Positions 33,029 through 43,148 are shown, counted from the first letter of the stretch. The stretch is DNA of 64,000 nucleotides from Pedobacter terrae (GCF_900100705.1 NZ_FNCH01000002.1:62001-126000), one strand, 5' to 3'. A program made the numbers and translations. The notes: generated from the letters alone by a model not told the origin.

Positions 33029-34663
33029 TTATACGATAGCCCCATGAATTTTAAATACATAGGCAATGGAGCCTGGTGCCTGTTCAGGAAGCTTAATTTT
33101 TAATCCCGCTCCGGTTTGTTCAAATTCGATTGATCCGGAATAACCTAACAAACTTACCTTTTGTATTTTATTGACTTTGTTTGATGTTAAGCTTTGTATA
33201 AGTGCTATTCTATCCGAAGGCCAGCCGAGCATAGCTGCATATAAATCTTTGCCTTTAGTGGTGAATCGAAAATCCTTCCCACCAAATGTCGTACTGCCTT
33301 CATTAAATCCTTGTGCACTGAGCGGCTTAGCTGATGCAATGGCAGGACCTTCGCCGAAAGAAGTCCATGGGCGACTACTATAGATACATTCACTGTTTTG
33401 TTGCATCCAATCGGTTATCCCTTCCACTACCGCCCGTTCTTTTTCATCAATGGTGCCGTTGCCTCTTACCGGAATGTTTAACATCAGGTTACCGTTTTTG
33501 CTTACCACATCCAGCAGCATATGAATAACTGTTTTAGCATTTTTATAACCGTTATTGTCGTAGACAGGGCGATCATAATGCCAGGAACCGATGCAGGTAT
33601 CCGTTTGAAAAGGTTCTTTTTCTATTCCATTAGTTTGGCCCCTTTCAATATCCCAAACCATACACTTACGTTGTTGTTCGTTTAATATTTTACCGAACAA
33701 TACCGCTTCCAGTTTACCATGTTTTTTAATGCTCTGGTTATACATATGTGCAGCAATGCGTAGTCCTACATCGCTGATTGGATATAATGGCAATATGGTA
33801 TCATCAAAATAAACCACATCCGCCCCATATTTATCTAATAGTTCGATGGTGCGTTTATAAAATTTTTCGCAATAAGCTTTTGAGGGCATAGATGCGCCGT
33901 TTGCCCAGCCCCACTGGCTATGGATCATACCATTATCCTCGCTGTTTTTACTTAAAGGATGTCTTTGTGCATAAAGTTCCTGCGGATCTTCTCCATCCCA
34001 CCATTTCCCTGTTCCATCGGATTTAGTTACGTTTCCATCATAAGGAATGCCGGCCATAGGCCCATGTTTATCTGCACGTTGTGCAGTTTCCATCCAACTC
34101 CAGGCATGGGCAGCATGAACACTAACTCCAAAGCGGAGGTCATTGTTTTTAGCCGCTTTGGCCCAACCGCCAATGATATCCTTTTTCGGGCCTATCCGGG
34201 TTGAGTTCCATTTCTGGTGGGTACTGTTAAACATATCAAAATTATCATGGTGGTTGGCCATGGCCATGAAATATTTGGCACCCGCTTTTTTATATAATCC
34301 AACCAGTTCTTCCGGATCCCATTGATCGGCCTTCCACTCATTAATCACGTCTTTAAAACCAAATTTAGATGGATGACCATATTTTTCTAAATGATATTTA
34401 TATTGATGACCACCCTCCATATACATTTCGCGGGCGTACCAATCACCAAATTCTGGCTGGCATTGTGGCCCCCAATGTGCCCACATGCCAAATTTGGCAT
34501 CGCGAAACCACTCAGGCGTTTTATATTGAGACAGTGAATCCCAGGTAGGCTTAAACGGACCAGCTGCATAAGGTGCATTAAGGAGTTGACCAGCATAACT
34601 TTTAGATAGGTATAGCGATGATAAACTCAAAGCCATGCTTTTAATTAAGGTTCTTCTTTTCAT
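33029..34663 (-). CDS. GH29-type alpha-L-fucosidase
   Basis: A 544-aa secreted enzyme that would release fucose from glycans. Signal region MKRRTLIKSMALSLSSLYL has an Arg-Arg pair, but the motif is not a full Tat consensus. The GH29 catalytic barrel shows WFRDAKFGMWAHWGPQC (about 52-68), YFMAMANHHDNFDMF (about 130-145), the likely nucleophile Asp in GADVVYFDDTI (about 280) and MLLDVVSKNGNLMLNIPVRG. A small C-terminal beta domain follows. Neighbours are a decayed GH43 piece downstream and a GH27 galactosidase further on, pointing to plant or mucin-like glycans. Confidence 0.85.
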   Translation of the reverse strand: MKRRTLIKSMALSLSSLYLSKSYAGQLLNAPYAAGPFKPTWDSLSQYKTPEWFRDAKFGMWAHWGPQCQPEFGDWYAREMYMEGGHQYKYHLEKYGHPSKFGFKDVINEWKADQWDPEELVGLYKKAGAKYFMAMANHHDNFDMFNSTHQKWNSTRIGPKKDIIGGWAKAAKNNDLRFGVSVHAAHAWSWMETAQRADKHGPMAGIPYDGNVTKSDGTGKWWDGEDPQELYAQRHPLSKNSEDNGMIHSQWGWANGASMPSKAYCEKFYKRTIELLDKYGADVVYFDDTILPLYPISDVGLRIAAHMYNQSIKKHGKLEAVLFGKILNEQQRKCMVWDIERGQTNGIEKEPFQTDTCIGSWHYDRPVYDNNGYKNAKTVIHMLLDVVSKNGNLMLNIPVRGNGTIDEKERAVVEGITDWMQQNSECIYSSRPWTSFGEGPAIASAKPLSAQGFNEGSTTFGGKDFRFTTKGKDLYAAMLGWPSDRIALIQSLTSNKVNKIQKVSLLGYSGSIEFEQTGAGLKIKLPEQAPGSIAYVFKIHGAIV

Positions 34664-35097
34664 ATTGTGTTGGTTTTTGCATAGCCCTATTCGGCAAGAA
34701 TAAAATCCTGTTAATTGGCTTGATCTATTTGGTTAAAACTAAGGAATCGTCAGATACCTGTATGTCAACCAAAATTAGTTGAGTTTCTACCAAAAAATTT
34801 AGATAAATAAGACTTTTTTTTGTACAAATCCGACATTTTAACTTTTAACTTCTTCTGCAATTCAGACTTTAAAAAAGCCAGTTGGGTTATTCTCTAATTA
34901 TTCAACTAGCGCGTACTCAAAACTCATGATCAATTTTAACGACGTGTATAATATTAAATCATCGTTTATTTGCTTTAATCAGCATTCAATAAACTTTTAA
35001 AAGATGATTTTAAGTCGTATTTTTTATCTTTAAAAAGTTGATATAGCTCATGCGTACAACTAAAAAATCAACAGAAACATTACAAATAAAATTAATC
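34664..35097. other. Divergent intergenic region between fucosidase and RidA genes
   Basis: About 430 bp between divergently transcribed genes, AT-rich throughout and likely to hold both promoters. An open reading start at 35050 would extend the RidA protein by 16 residues in front of its signal peptide, which is implausible. No other structure stands out. Confidence 0.45.
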
Positions 35098-35529
35098 ATG
35101 AAATACCTTCTTTTTATTTTCCTTTTATTTGCTGTTAATCAACTTTTTGCACAAGACTCAAAAATTAAAAAGGAAAAATGGCACTGGAATCATTCGAAAC
35201 AGGATACAGTAGCTGGTTATGCACAGGTTTTGAAAGTAGATAATATCCTTTACATTTCAGGAGCTGTAACAACCGAACTTAGCCCGGAAGGAATAAATGC
35301 TGTTTATAAAAACTTAGCCGCATCGTTAGCTAGTTATGGTGCTACATTTGAAAATGTGGTGAAAGAAAATTTGTTTACAACCGATATGGAAACCATGAAA
35401 AAGTACAATTACGCGAAAAAAAAATTTTATGCCGGTGATTTTCCGGCAGCTACATGGATACAGGTTGAACGGCTATATATGCCGGATGCAAAATTGGAAG
35501 TAGAATTAATTGCCCACTTACCAAAATAG
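35098..35529 (+). CDS. Secreted RidA/YjgF-family protein
   Basis: I start this gene at the second ATG (35098), because it gives a clean signal peptide, MKYLLFIFLLFAVNQLFAQ. The first ATG (35050) would place 16 polar residues before it. The mature part (about 120 aa) is a RidA-type fold: QVLKVDNILYISGAVTTELS, YKNLAASLASYGATFENVVK, FTTDMETMKKYN, FPAATWIQVERLYMPDAKLE, VELIAHLPK. The Arg that binds the acid group of the imine substrate in RidA (usually in 'aRs.v.V..L') is not present; the position reads ATWIQVERL. So deaminase activity is doubtful and it may be a periplasmic relative. Followed by a bidirectional terminator. Confidence 0.75.
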   Translation: MKYLLFIFLLFAVNQLFAQDSKIKKEKWHWNHSKQDTVAGYAQVLKVDNILYISGAVTTELSPEGINAVYKNLAASLASYGATFENVVKENLFTTDMETMKKYNYAKKKFYAGDFPAATWIQVERLYMPDAKLEVELIAHLPK

Positions 35530-35587
35530 TAAGCACAAATAATTTTCTGCTTTCAATATTTAGAAAGGCAGTAAGAATTACTGTTCA

Positions 35588-35623
35588 TTTTAAAGCGACT
35601 ATCACATGGTAATCGCTTTAAAA
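35588..35623. terminator. Bidirectional terminator between convergent genes
   Basis: An 11-bp stem TTTTAAAGCGA (35588-35598) and TCGCTTTAAAA (35613-35623) with a 14-base loop. It sits between the plus-strand RidA gene and the minus-strand lipoprotein gene, with A/T runs on both sides. Confidence 0.7.
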
Positions 35624-35642
35624 TAAAATATGATTAAACATT

Positions 35643-36083
35643 TTACTCAACATTGCCTTTATAGGCCACCTTACCTTTAATATACAGGATCGATTTTTTC
35701 GCATCATAACGGTAAGTTTCATTCCCATAGTTCAGATCTCCAGTTTTATTTAAAAGTACGGAGTGGTGATCATCGTTTGGCAGAAACAACTCTACCTTCG
35801 CCTGGTCATCACTCATCAGCAAAAAAGCACTAACAACCTCCCTGCCTTTATCAATGGCTACCGGATTCAATCGAAATCCCTCATTGAAAATTTGAATGCA
35901 TTCCTTTTTCAACTGGCTCCAGGTATATCCAGCCGAGCCGATACATCCGTGTTCATCCTTATCGGCCCCAACCGTTACCGGCTCATGCTTAGCATGCTGT
36001 TTTGATTTTTCAGCTGGTTGTCCACAGGCAGAAAATAACATCAGTCCAACAGCTACCATTACTAATCTATTCATATCAATCAT
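35643..36083 (-). CDS. Small lipoprotein of unknown function
   Basis: A 146-aa lipoprotein (MNRLVMVAVGLMLFSACGQP; Cys at about 20; the start may be the ATG three codons in, at 36074). The mature part has a conserved-looking GCIGSAGYTWSQLKKECIQI (two Cys), followed by IFNEGFRLNP and a beta-rich C-terminal half with LFLPNDDHHSVLL and YRYDAKKSILYIKG. I do not recall its family name, but the CIGS.GY.WS....CI pattern suggests a conserved Bacteroidota group. Convergent with RidA. Confidence 0.6.
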   Translation of the reverse strand: MIDMNRLVMVAVGLMLFSACGQPAEKSKQHAKHEPVTVGADKDEHGCIGSAGYTWSQLKKECIQIFNEGFRLNPVAIDKGREVVSAFLLMSDDQAKVELFLPNDDHHSVLLNKTGDLNYGNETYRYDAKKSILYIKGKVAYKGNVE

Positions 36084-36199
36084 TTAAGTTTTATGACATA
36101 AACAATAAATATGCCAGCTAAACCTCAATATAACGGCATGCGATGAGGAAATTACTGTTTTTCTGATCAGCATCTGATATTTTGGGCTTTATATTCTAC

Positions 36200-38233
36200 T
36201 TATTTTATGGTTGAGAATTTATACAATAATACCCCGTGAGCGGGCACTTTTACTTTTAATTTGGAATTTTTAGCATCTACCGTGGCCACTTGTTTTTGTC
36301 TCCAAAGATCTCTTACGGTAAAACGTCCCTTTAATCCCAACTTTCGAAAATCTGCATAATTCATATCTAAAGGCTCGGTCCCGAAATTGCAGAAACCGAT
36401 GGCTTTTCCTCCATCTTCAAGTGCTTTCACATAGATCTTTAAATCGCCAATGGTTTGCAAGCAAACGGCCTGTTTCCCGAGTGGGTCCTGATTAATGTCA
36501 ATCACCTCATCATTAGTAAGCAGGTTTAAGGTAAAATCATCCATTTTTTCCATGTCGCAACCTATCAATAAGGGTGCGGCAAACATACTCCATAAGCTAA
36601 TGTGTAAATATTGCTCATCTGGTTTTAGCTTACTAGGATGAGGATTTCCCCATCCAACCTGTCCTACTACCAGCATGTCGGGATCGTTCCAGTTGCCTGG
36701 TTTGGCGTAAGGTGCAGCCTTATCTTGTGCCAGGGCAATACTTTTAACGCTAGCCCAGGTATCGGTAATATCATTGGTGGTTCTCCAGGCGCTTCCATGT
36801 ACCGAATCACCCCATTTCCAAACGTCAGACATGCCGTACTGGCATAAACTGAAAACAATATCACGTGGCTGGGCACGCAAATAATCGCCCATCATTTGAA
36901 ATGGTTTAATAGCGGTATTTAATTTTTCGCCACCTTTGTAAGATAGCGATGAAACTTTATCAGGATCATTATCCGGCAAACCATCAATTACGTTACCATA
37001 GCTGCACCAATCATACTTTAAGTAATCAAATCCCCATTTGGCATAGCTTTCGGCATCATTTTTTTCATAACCATAACTACCTGCACTGCCTCCACAAGTC
37101 CATGGCCCCGGGCTAGAATATAAACCGATTTTCAAGCCCAGTTTATGTACATCATCAGCAAGACCTTTCATGTCTGGAAATCTTTTGTTGGCAATGATAT
37201 TTCCTGCATCATCGCGAAATTTGCCCTGTAAGTCTGGATCTTTTGAATCGCGGTGGTTTTCCCAAAAGTCATCGATATTGATGTAAGTCCAACCGTGATT
37301 AATTAAGCCACTCTTCACCATGGCATTAGCAGCACGTTTTATTTTTTCTGCAGAAACCTCATGCGCAAAGCAGTTCCAACTGTTCCAACCCATTGGAGGC
37401 GTTAGCGCAATGCGATCGCCACATACCACTTTGAATTTTCTCTCGGCCTTACCTCTGGCATTTTTCGCTTTTAAAGTCACCAGATAAGTTCCCTTTTGGT
37501 TAATCACGCCAGTGATCATCCCCGTGTTAACATTCATTTTTAATCCTTTAGGCAGATTCAGCGCAGTAAAAGTTAGCGGTCTTTCGCCTGTTGCGGTAAC
37601 CCTGTGCTGAAACGGAGATCCTGGTCTGACGCCAAAAACTTTTGCACCTGTAAATTTTGGAAAAGCAGCTGGTTTTGGCGTTAATATATAAGGCGTAGAA
37701 GAAATTGGATTATAGGTTTTAAAGGTACTTACGCCTAATGCTTCAAACTTAGCATTGGCCCAGTTTACATGATCATAGTAATCACCATTACCGCCATCTG
37801 TAACGGTAAGTTCTAATCTCTTTATCCCATCCAGATTAACCTGGCAGGATTTAGCTTCGTCTCCCAATTGCATTACACCACTGCTCCACAGTCGTTTACC
37901 GTCACCAATAACCACAAATTCGGCTGCTGGTTGTTGTCCTTTCACTTCATCATCGATACCCACCATTGCAGAAAAAGATTTTGCTTTTCCATCCAAAATA
38001 ACAGTTAACAAACTCGTTGCATGACTGCCGAAACCCCTTTCGAAGGTTTTACCGGCTATCGTCATCGTTTTACCATCAACTGTCTTGTTTTTCCTGGGTG
38101 TTCCATATCCCTGGGTAGCGCTGCTTAAATCTAACTCATCCAACCAAACCGTTTTCGTAGAAGATTGCGCGATTGCAAAAAAACTTAACATGACCAAGCT
38201 TATGCTCAGCATCAAATATTTTATTGATTTCAT
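36200..38233 (-). CDS. GH27 alpha-galactosidase with N-terminal NPCBM domain
   Basis: A 677-aa secreted enzyme (signal peptide ending FFAIAQ). An NPCBM-type carbohydrate-binding domain (about 25-165; FERGFGSHATSLLTV, GDEAKSCQVNLDGIKRLELT, GNGDYYDHVNWANAKFE) is followed by a small Ig-like/putative-Ig domain (about 200-270; TATGERPLTFTALNLPKGL). The GH27 barrel starts with LTPPMGWNSWNCFAHEVS. The nucleophile Asp is in GFDYLKYDWCSYG, the acid/base Asp in WRTTNDITDTWASV, plus NDPDMLVVGQVGWG. A C-terminal beta domain closes the protein. It would remove terminal alpha-galactose from oligosaccharides, or beta-L-arabinopyranose, which some relatives accept. Confidence 0.9.
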   Translation of the reverse strand: MKSIKYLMLSISLVMLSFFAIAQSSTKTVWLDELDLSSATQGYGTPRKNKTVDGKTMTIAGKTFERGFGSHATSLLTVILDGKAKSFSAMVGIDDEVKGQQPAAEFVVIGDGKRLWSSGVMQLGDEAKSCQVNLDGIKRLELTVTDGGNGDYYDHVNWANAKFEALGVSTFKTYNPISSTPYILTPKPAAFPKFTGAKVFGVRPGSPFQHRVTATGERPLTFTALNLPKGLKMNVNTGMITGVINQKGTYLVTLKAKNARGKAERKFKVVCGDRIALTPPMGWNSWNCFAHEVSAEKIKRAANAMVKSGLINHGWTYINIDDFWENHRDSKDPDLQGKFRDDAGNIIANKRFPDMKGLADDVHKLGLKIGLYSSPGPWTCGGSAGSYGYEKNDAESYAKWGFDYLKYDWCSYGNVIDGLPDNDPDKVSSLSYKGGEKLNTAIKPFQMMGDYLRAQPRDIVFSLCQYGMSDVWKWGDSVHGSAWRTTNDITDTWASVKSIALAQDKAAPYAKPGNWNDPDMLVVGQVGWGNPHPSKLKPDEQYLHISLWSMFAAPLLIGCDMEKMDDFTLNLLTNDEVIDINQDPLGKQAVCLQTIGDLKIYVKALEDGGKAIGFCNFGTEPLDMNYADFRKLGLKGRFTVRDLWRQKQVATVDAKNSKLKVKVPAHGVLLYKFSTIK

Positions 38234-38532
38234 TATGATTTTGGAATACGTTTATTGATTTGTTTAATAAATATTTGGTTTAAGGAATTGCTGAAATATA
38301 GCTGATAAAAACTAAATACCTCACAACAAATTTAGGTGAGCAAGGAATAACAATAGGCTACACTTGTATGGTTACCTTACAATAATGTTAAATCTACCCT
38401 ATAATATAGGAATTGATGGGCATAACAGACAGTGTACCGCATTTACTTGGTGAAAAAACATTTCAATTGACAGGTATAATACTTTATTACTACATTGAAA
38501 CATTTCGGGAATAAAAGGGGTTAGTTTAATAC
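38234..38532. other. Divergent promoter region, GH27 and AI-2E-type permease
   Basis: About 300 bp between divergent genes. AT-rich, no reading frame. I see no clear operator palindrome. Confidence 0.4.
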
Positions 38533-39612
38533 ATGAATATTAAATCAAATAACGGGATTTTCAGGACGGTTACCTCCATTATCCTTTATACCGCCGGACT
38601 TATTATTTTACTCTGGTTTCTATTAAAAATCCTGAGCATAGTGCTTCTGGGTATCTTTGCCATCGTTTTAGGACTAATCATTAACGCGCCTGTAAGTCGC
38701 CTTGAAAAAAAAGGGATGAAGCGCTGGCTGGCCTGCCTGATGGTATTTTTTATTATTTTTGGGATTACGGCAATGCTTGGCTGGATGGTGGTTCCACACA
38801 TGAGTAACCAGCTGGATGTACTGATCGGAAACCTGCCAAAGTACTATTCCAGCGTATCAGGTTACCTGGATTCATTGCTGCGAAAATTTCCTGAATTGAG
38901 GAAGGAAATGAGCGAAGGAGGTTCGTCTATTTCGTCTGCAATTCCTTCTATAGGCAATACGGTTATGGGGATTGGAAACTTTTCATTTTCAATCCTGGGT
39001 GGTATTTTCGTGTTCATTGTGTTTATTTGTATGGTTGTATTTTTTGTTGGAAACCCAAAACCCATTATCGAGCTTTACCTGACCGTATTTCCTCTAAAAC
39101 AAAGAGAAAAGGCCGAAAATGCCATGAAACATACTTCGGTTATGCTGGTTGGCTGGATGAAATCCAATCTTATTGGTGGCGCTATAGAGGCCATACTGGT
39201 ATATGGTTTTCTTACCCTGATGAATGTTCCTGGTGCATTGGTGTGGGCAGCACTGGCCTTCTTTTCCGAACTGATTCCAAAAATAGGATTTTATATTATG
39301 GCTATCCCCCCTACTTTGGTCGCGCTTTCCGTGAGCCCTGCAACAGCACTTTGGTGCCTGGTATTCTTTTTATTGCTGAATGAACTGATTTCTGATTTTT
39401 TGATGCCAAAACTTCGGTCGTCTACCATGAATATCCACCCGATGTCATCACTGTTTCTTTTGTTGGCGATGGGAACGGCATTTGGATTGACGGGTGCGCT
39501 GCTTTCAACACCGCTTGCGGCAATTATCAAAGCCTATTATGAGGAATTTTATTTGCGGCAGTTTCCGGAAGATCCCAAATTGGAACAAAGGACTAATGAA
39601 ATTATTTATTGA
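38533..39612 (+). CDS. AI-2E family transporter (PerM/YdiK-type permease)
   Basis: A 359-aa polytopic inner-membrane protein of the AI-2E transporter family. Hydrophobic segments include TSIILYTAGLIILLWFLLKI, SIVLLGIFAIVLGLIINAPV, LACLMVFFIIFGITAMLGWM, FSILGGIFVFIVFICMVVFF, and C-terminal helices about 210-340 with FFSELIPKIGFYIMAIPPTL. A soluble helical stretch (about 95-150) between TM3 and TM4 is typical. Despite the name, most members are not shown to move autoinducer-2; some act as Na/H or small-molecule exporters. Monocistronic, followed by a strong terminator. Confidence 0.85.
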   Translation: MNIKSNNGIFRTVTSIILYTAGLIILLWFLLKILSIVLLGIFAIVLGLIINAPVSRLEKKGMKRWLACLMVFFIIFGITAMLGWMVVPHMSNQLDVLIGNLPKYYSSVSGYLDSLLRKFPELRKEMSEGGSSISSAIPSIGNTVMGIGNFSFSILGGIFVFIVFICMVVFFVGNPKPIIELYLTVFPLKQREKAENAMKHTSVMLVGWMKSNLIGGAIEAILVYGFLTLMNVPGALVWAALAFFSELIPKIGFYIMAIPPTLVALSVSPATALWCLVFFLLLNELISDFLMPKLRSSTMNIHPMSSLFLLLAMGTAFGLTGALLSTPLAAIIKAYYEEFYLRQFPEDPKLEQRTNEIIY

Positions 39613-39716
39613 TAATTTGAGTTTAGCAGATACAACATTAAATACCGTGATTTTAGGGAATGCCATTTAAGCAAGAGAACTTAGCCAAATAGTGCTGTCG
39701 CTCATCTGCCTTTAAT

Positions 39717-39767
39717 AAAAAAATGTGCCGTATAAACCTTCGGTTAGATTTAACGGCACATTTTTTT
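39717..39767. terminator. Bidirectional terminator
   Basis: AAATGTGCCGT (39721-39731) preceded by AAAA pairs with ACGGCACATTT (39753-39763) followed by TTTT. The loop is 21 bases. It lies between the converging AI-2E permease and S9 peptidase genes. Confidence 0.75.
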
Positions 39768-39810
39768 CGTAGATTGATTAAACTGTTTAGTTAGATATTT
39801 TACCTAAAAA

Positions 39811-42159
39811 TTATTTAACCATATTCACATCAAATCCTTTCCAGTTTTTTAAATGATCCACGAAATAATTACTGATCAAACTGCTATAATAATCGCCGCT
39901 TACTTCATGAGCGATACCTGGCAGGATCATTAAATCAAATCTTTTGTTGTTTTTAATCAGGGCGTTGGCTAAGCGTATGGTGTTTGCAGGATGTACATTA
40001 TTATCCATATCGCCAGTTACCAGTAAAAGTCGCCCTTTTAAATTTTTCGCCAATTCTATGTTAGTTGGTGCACTACTTACAAAAGACGCATGCAACCTGC
40101 CTAGTGAGTCTACCGTAGTGGGTTTAGTTTGCTCAACACCCTGATAGGTTTCTGTCCAGAACTTTCCGTAAATATTATTATCATGATTACCTGATGATGA
40201 CACCCCAACTTTGAAAAAATCAGGATAGGTTAACATTGCCGCGGCGGTCATAAATCCTCCCCCGGAATGCCCGTAAATACCCACCCGGTCTAAGTCCATA
40301 TAGGAATAACTTGCAGCCAATTGTTCTACTACATACTTACAATCCGCCAATGCATAATCACGTAAATTGCCGTGTCCAAAAGTATAGAAATCTCGGCCCC
40401 GAAGCGGCGATGATCCCCGATAACCAAATTGCAGCACAATAAAACCCAGATCGGCAAGTTTTTCATTGTTACTCCGCGCAATATCAAAGCCCAGTGGTAT
40501 ACCATCAACCTGAGGTCCCGGATACACATTACAAATCACCGGATATTTTTGATGAGGATCAAAATCAGCCGGTGTATAGATGATTCCATATAAATCTGTG
40601 ACATGATCGGCCGCCTCAACTTTTTGCAGTATAGGCGCGTTTAAGCCATAGTCTTTTAAAGTACGATGATCCAACATCGGAATGGATGCCCGGACTTTCC
40701 CCTTCATATCCCTTATTTCACATTTGGGTAAACTATCAACCGAAGAATATCTGTCGATGATAAATTTTTTATCCAGGGATAGCGTAGTGGCATGATCCCC
40801 CTGTCCCGGTGTTAACTCCACAAATCCGGAGCCATCCAGGTTAACTTTATAAAATTTTTTATGATAGGGGTTATTGGCCGATTTGTAGCCAAATCCTTCG
40901 AGAATGATGTAGCGCGCGTTGGTATCCAGATGTACAATATTGCCCGCAACGAAATCACCTTTGGTGATGGCGTTCTTCAGCTTACCTTTCTGGTCATACA
41001 AATAGTACGCCCCTTTACCTGTGCGTTCAGACCACCATATAACCTCCTTACCTTCGTTAATCACGGTGTAGGTCTGCAGTTGGTCGTTTAGAATCGGTTT
41101 TCCAACTTCTGCAATCAGTACGGTAGTTTTGAAGGTATAAGGATCTACCCGACACAGTTGGATCGTATCTACCGTACGGCTCTCTCTTGTGAAATAAATT
41201 CCTCCAGATTGTTGGTTTTGATTCATTTTTACTTCCTGATCTGGAAAACGGTCAATATTTACCTGACGCATCTTTGCGCTATCTGCGTTCAATAGCCACA
41301 ACTCATATTGGGTAACATCTTCGTCGCCAGGCAATTCATATTTATAATCTACGCGAACGGGTGCATAGAGTGCTAAGCTATTGATTAAACTCAGGTCTCT
41401 CACTTTGCGTTGATCCGAGCGTAGCGCAAAGCCAATATGTGTATCGCCTAACCATTCGCCTAGCCATGGCCCGCGCTGCCCTCTCTTTTGGTTAGAGACG
41501 GTTTTTCGCGCGAACGAATAATTAGGGTTTCCATCGTAGTTCAATTGAACTACTGAATCCTTTCCTAAGGCACCTGATTTTTTCAAGAAAAGATTATGGT
41601 TTTCTGCATAAATACCATATGCCCGATCCTTCGTATATAATGTCCAGATATCGTTACGAGGCATTGGATTGATAGGCCGAGATATACTGGTTGTATTACC
41701 TGGAATAGGCTCGGTGAAAACGCCTTTTTTTAAATCGTACTGTAATACTGTGCCCTGTACACTGCATAATAAGATGTTAGGGTTAGTTTTCGAAACACCT
41801 TGAACACTGAAATCTACCTGGATTGGGTTTACTGACTTTGGAAGGTAGGCAGAGCTAAGTTCCACTAATTCGTTTCCGTCAAACAATCGTATACTTTTGC
41901 TATGCTCAGGATCGGCTATGTAAAACGTTTTCAATCCGGAGTGAGCAGTAGTTTGATAAAGTACAAAGTTGCTGTTAAAGATCCATGAAGGGTATGTAAG
42001 CGCCGCAGCAATTACCCTACGTACCGAATCTCTTTGTGAGCTGGTCCAAACCTTTCTATCCTTAGAAAATGATGTGGGTTGTTGTTGAGCTTGCGCAATA
42101 GAAAAAACCAAAGCTAAAATTGATGCCAGACCCATTCTGCCGGCGGATAATAATTTCAT
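39811..42159 (-). CDS. S9 family prolyl oligopeptidase / dipeptidyl peptidase IV-like
   Basis: A 782-aa secreted serine peptidase (signal peptide ending SIAQAQ). The N-terminal 500 residues form a DPP-IV-type propeller. The C-terminal alpha/beta hydrolase has GIYGHSGGGFMTAAAML (nucleophile Ser), GDMDNNVHPANTIRL (Asp) and LPGIAHEVSGDYY (His). The oxyanion tyrosine region is YGIIYTPADFDPHQKYPVIC. These enzymes remove dipeptides after proline or alanine in the periplasm. Full length. Monocistronic, convergent with the AI-2E-type permease. Confidence 0.85.
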   Translation of the reverse strand: MKLLSAGRMGLASILALVFSIAQAQQQPTSFSKDRKVWTSSQRDSVRRVIAAALTYPSWIFNSNFVLYQTTAHSGLKTFYIADPEHSKSIRLFDGNELVELSSAYLPKSVNPIQVDFSVQGVSKTNPNILLCSVQGTVLQYDLKKGVFTEPIPGNTTSISRPINPMPRNDIWTLYTKDRAYGIYAENHNLFLKKSGALGKDSVVQLNYDGNPNYSFARKTVSNQKRGQRGPWLGEWLGDTHIGFALRSDQRKVRDLSLINSLALYAPVRVDYKYELPGDEDVTQYELWLLNADSAKMRQVNIDRFPDQEVKMNQNQQSGGIYFTRESRTVDTIQLCRVDPYTFKTTVLIAEVGKPILNDQLQTYTVINEGKEVIWWSERTGKGAYYLYDQKGKLKNAITKGDFVAGNIVHLDTNARYIILEGFGYKSANNPYHKKFYKVNLDGSGFVELTPGQGDHATTLSLDKKFIIDRYSSVDSLPKCEIRDMKGKVRASIPMLDHRTLKDYGLNAPILQKVEAADHVTDLYGIIYTPADFDPHQKYPVICNVYPGPQVDGIPLGFDIARSNNEKLADLGFIVLQFGYRGSSPLRGRDFYTFGHGNLRDYALADCKYVVEQLAASYSYMDLDRVGIYGHSGGGFMTAAAMLTYPDFFKVGVSSSGNHDNNIYGKFWTETYQGVEQTKPTTVDSLGRLHASFVSSAPTNIELAKNLKGRLLLVTGDMDNNVHPANTIRLANALIKNNKRFDLMILPGIAHEVSGDYYSSLISNYFVDHLKNWKGFDVNMVK

Positions 42160-42375
42160 ACCTATAAGATTTATTTTAGCTACTGAAATTCATGAGTTAG
42201 CATAGCTACCGATAAAAGCGCAAGTATAATAAAATAGTTATGTATTCTTAGCATCAGCTATGCTTTCCCAAACTGTCCAAAATCCCAAAAAAATTTGCTT
42301 GTAAAGCACCCTAAATTTCTGGTTGAACAGATTATTTGCATGGCAGACTATCCATTGGAACAAACCTGGCGATTG

Positions 42376-43146
42376 TTAGTTTACTCTTTTTAAATGGATA
42401 TATTTCAAATCGCATTCAGCAATTTTCACATACCTGTTCATTGCATTACCGGTGTTTTGAATAATAACCCCACAATCACTTAACAAACCCTGAACAACGG
42501 TTGGCAGGCTATCATTTCCAGAAGAACTTTCTTCATCGTCACTTTTCGTCACGTCCCCGCTGTCTTCATCCCATTCAATACCCTCGAAATTGATATAAAC
42601 CAATTTTTCATCCAAACTTCTACTAAAGGTAACTTTGCCATTTATATTTCTTGCTGAACTTTTAAAATGGTAGTAATACACGCCTTTGCTTTTGAAAATG
42701 GTCATGCTCAAAGCACATTTATCTTGTTCGTCTACCTGGTAATTACCCATAAGGTAATTGGGTAACATTGGGATCGTTTTGCCTGTTGGTGTTAATTGTA
42801 TAGGATATACTTTTTTTGAGGATAAACTTTCCCAGTTACCTTTGAAACTGCCCTGGGTGAACTTACCGGTAATTTTTGCCTTTTTTACGTTTTGATAATC
42901 CAGCTCGTAAATAGTAGCCATACCATTAATCACTTCTCCTGCAAGCTTAATTTCTATACCTACGTTTTCATAGTAGTAAAAACCACTAAGCTTCCCGTGG
43001 TTATTTCTTAAGCTAAATACGACCTCAGTTTTACTTCCTAATTTACCTGTAAAGTTGCTGTTAAAGTTTTGTAGGGTAGTTGCAGATACGCTATTTACAA
43101 AAACAAGAAAACCGAAAAACAGGATAATAAAGAAATGATTTTTCAT
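42376..43146 (-). CDS. Secreted protein, paralogue of the 314-aa neighbour
   Basis: A 256-aa protein with a signal peptide (FFIILFFGFLVFVNSVSA). The first 95 residues of the mature part share a layout with the 314-aa protein encoded at 43754-44698: NFTGKLGSKTEVVFSLRNN, KLSGFYYYENVGIEIKLAGE, KKAKITGKFTQGSFKGNWES. The C-terminal part differs and carries an acidic stretch DEDSGDVTKSDDEESSSGND. The domain looks like a small beta-sandwich, family not recognised. It is 2 bp behind the 179-aa lipoprotein gene, so the two form an operon. Confidence 0.55.
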   Translation of the reverse strand: MKNHFFIILFFGFLVFVNSVSATTLQNFNSNFTGKLGSKTEVVFSLRNNHGKLSGFYYYENVGIEIKLAGEVINGMATIYELDYQNVKKAKITGKFTQGSFKGNWESLSSKKVYPIQLTPTGKTIPMLPNYLMGNYQVDEQDKCALSMTIFKSKGVYYYHFKSSARNINGKVTFSRSLDEKLVYINFEGIEWDEDSGDVTKSDDEESSSGNDSLPTVVQGLLSDCGVIIQNTGNAMNRYVKIAECDLKYIHLKRVN

Positions 43147-43148
43147 AT

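Noticed and set aside
36200..38233. GH27 gene as part of a SusCD polysaccharide utilisation locus
   Set aside because: No SusC or SusD gene is adjacent; the nearest pair (53-58 kb) sits with phosphoesterases.
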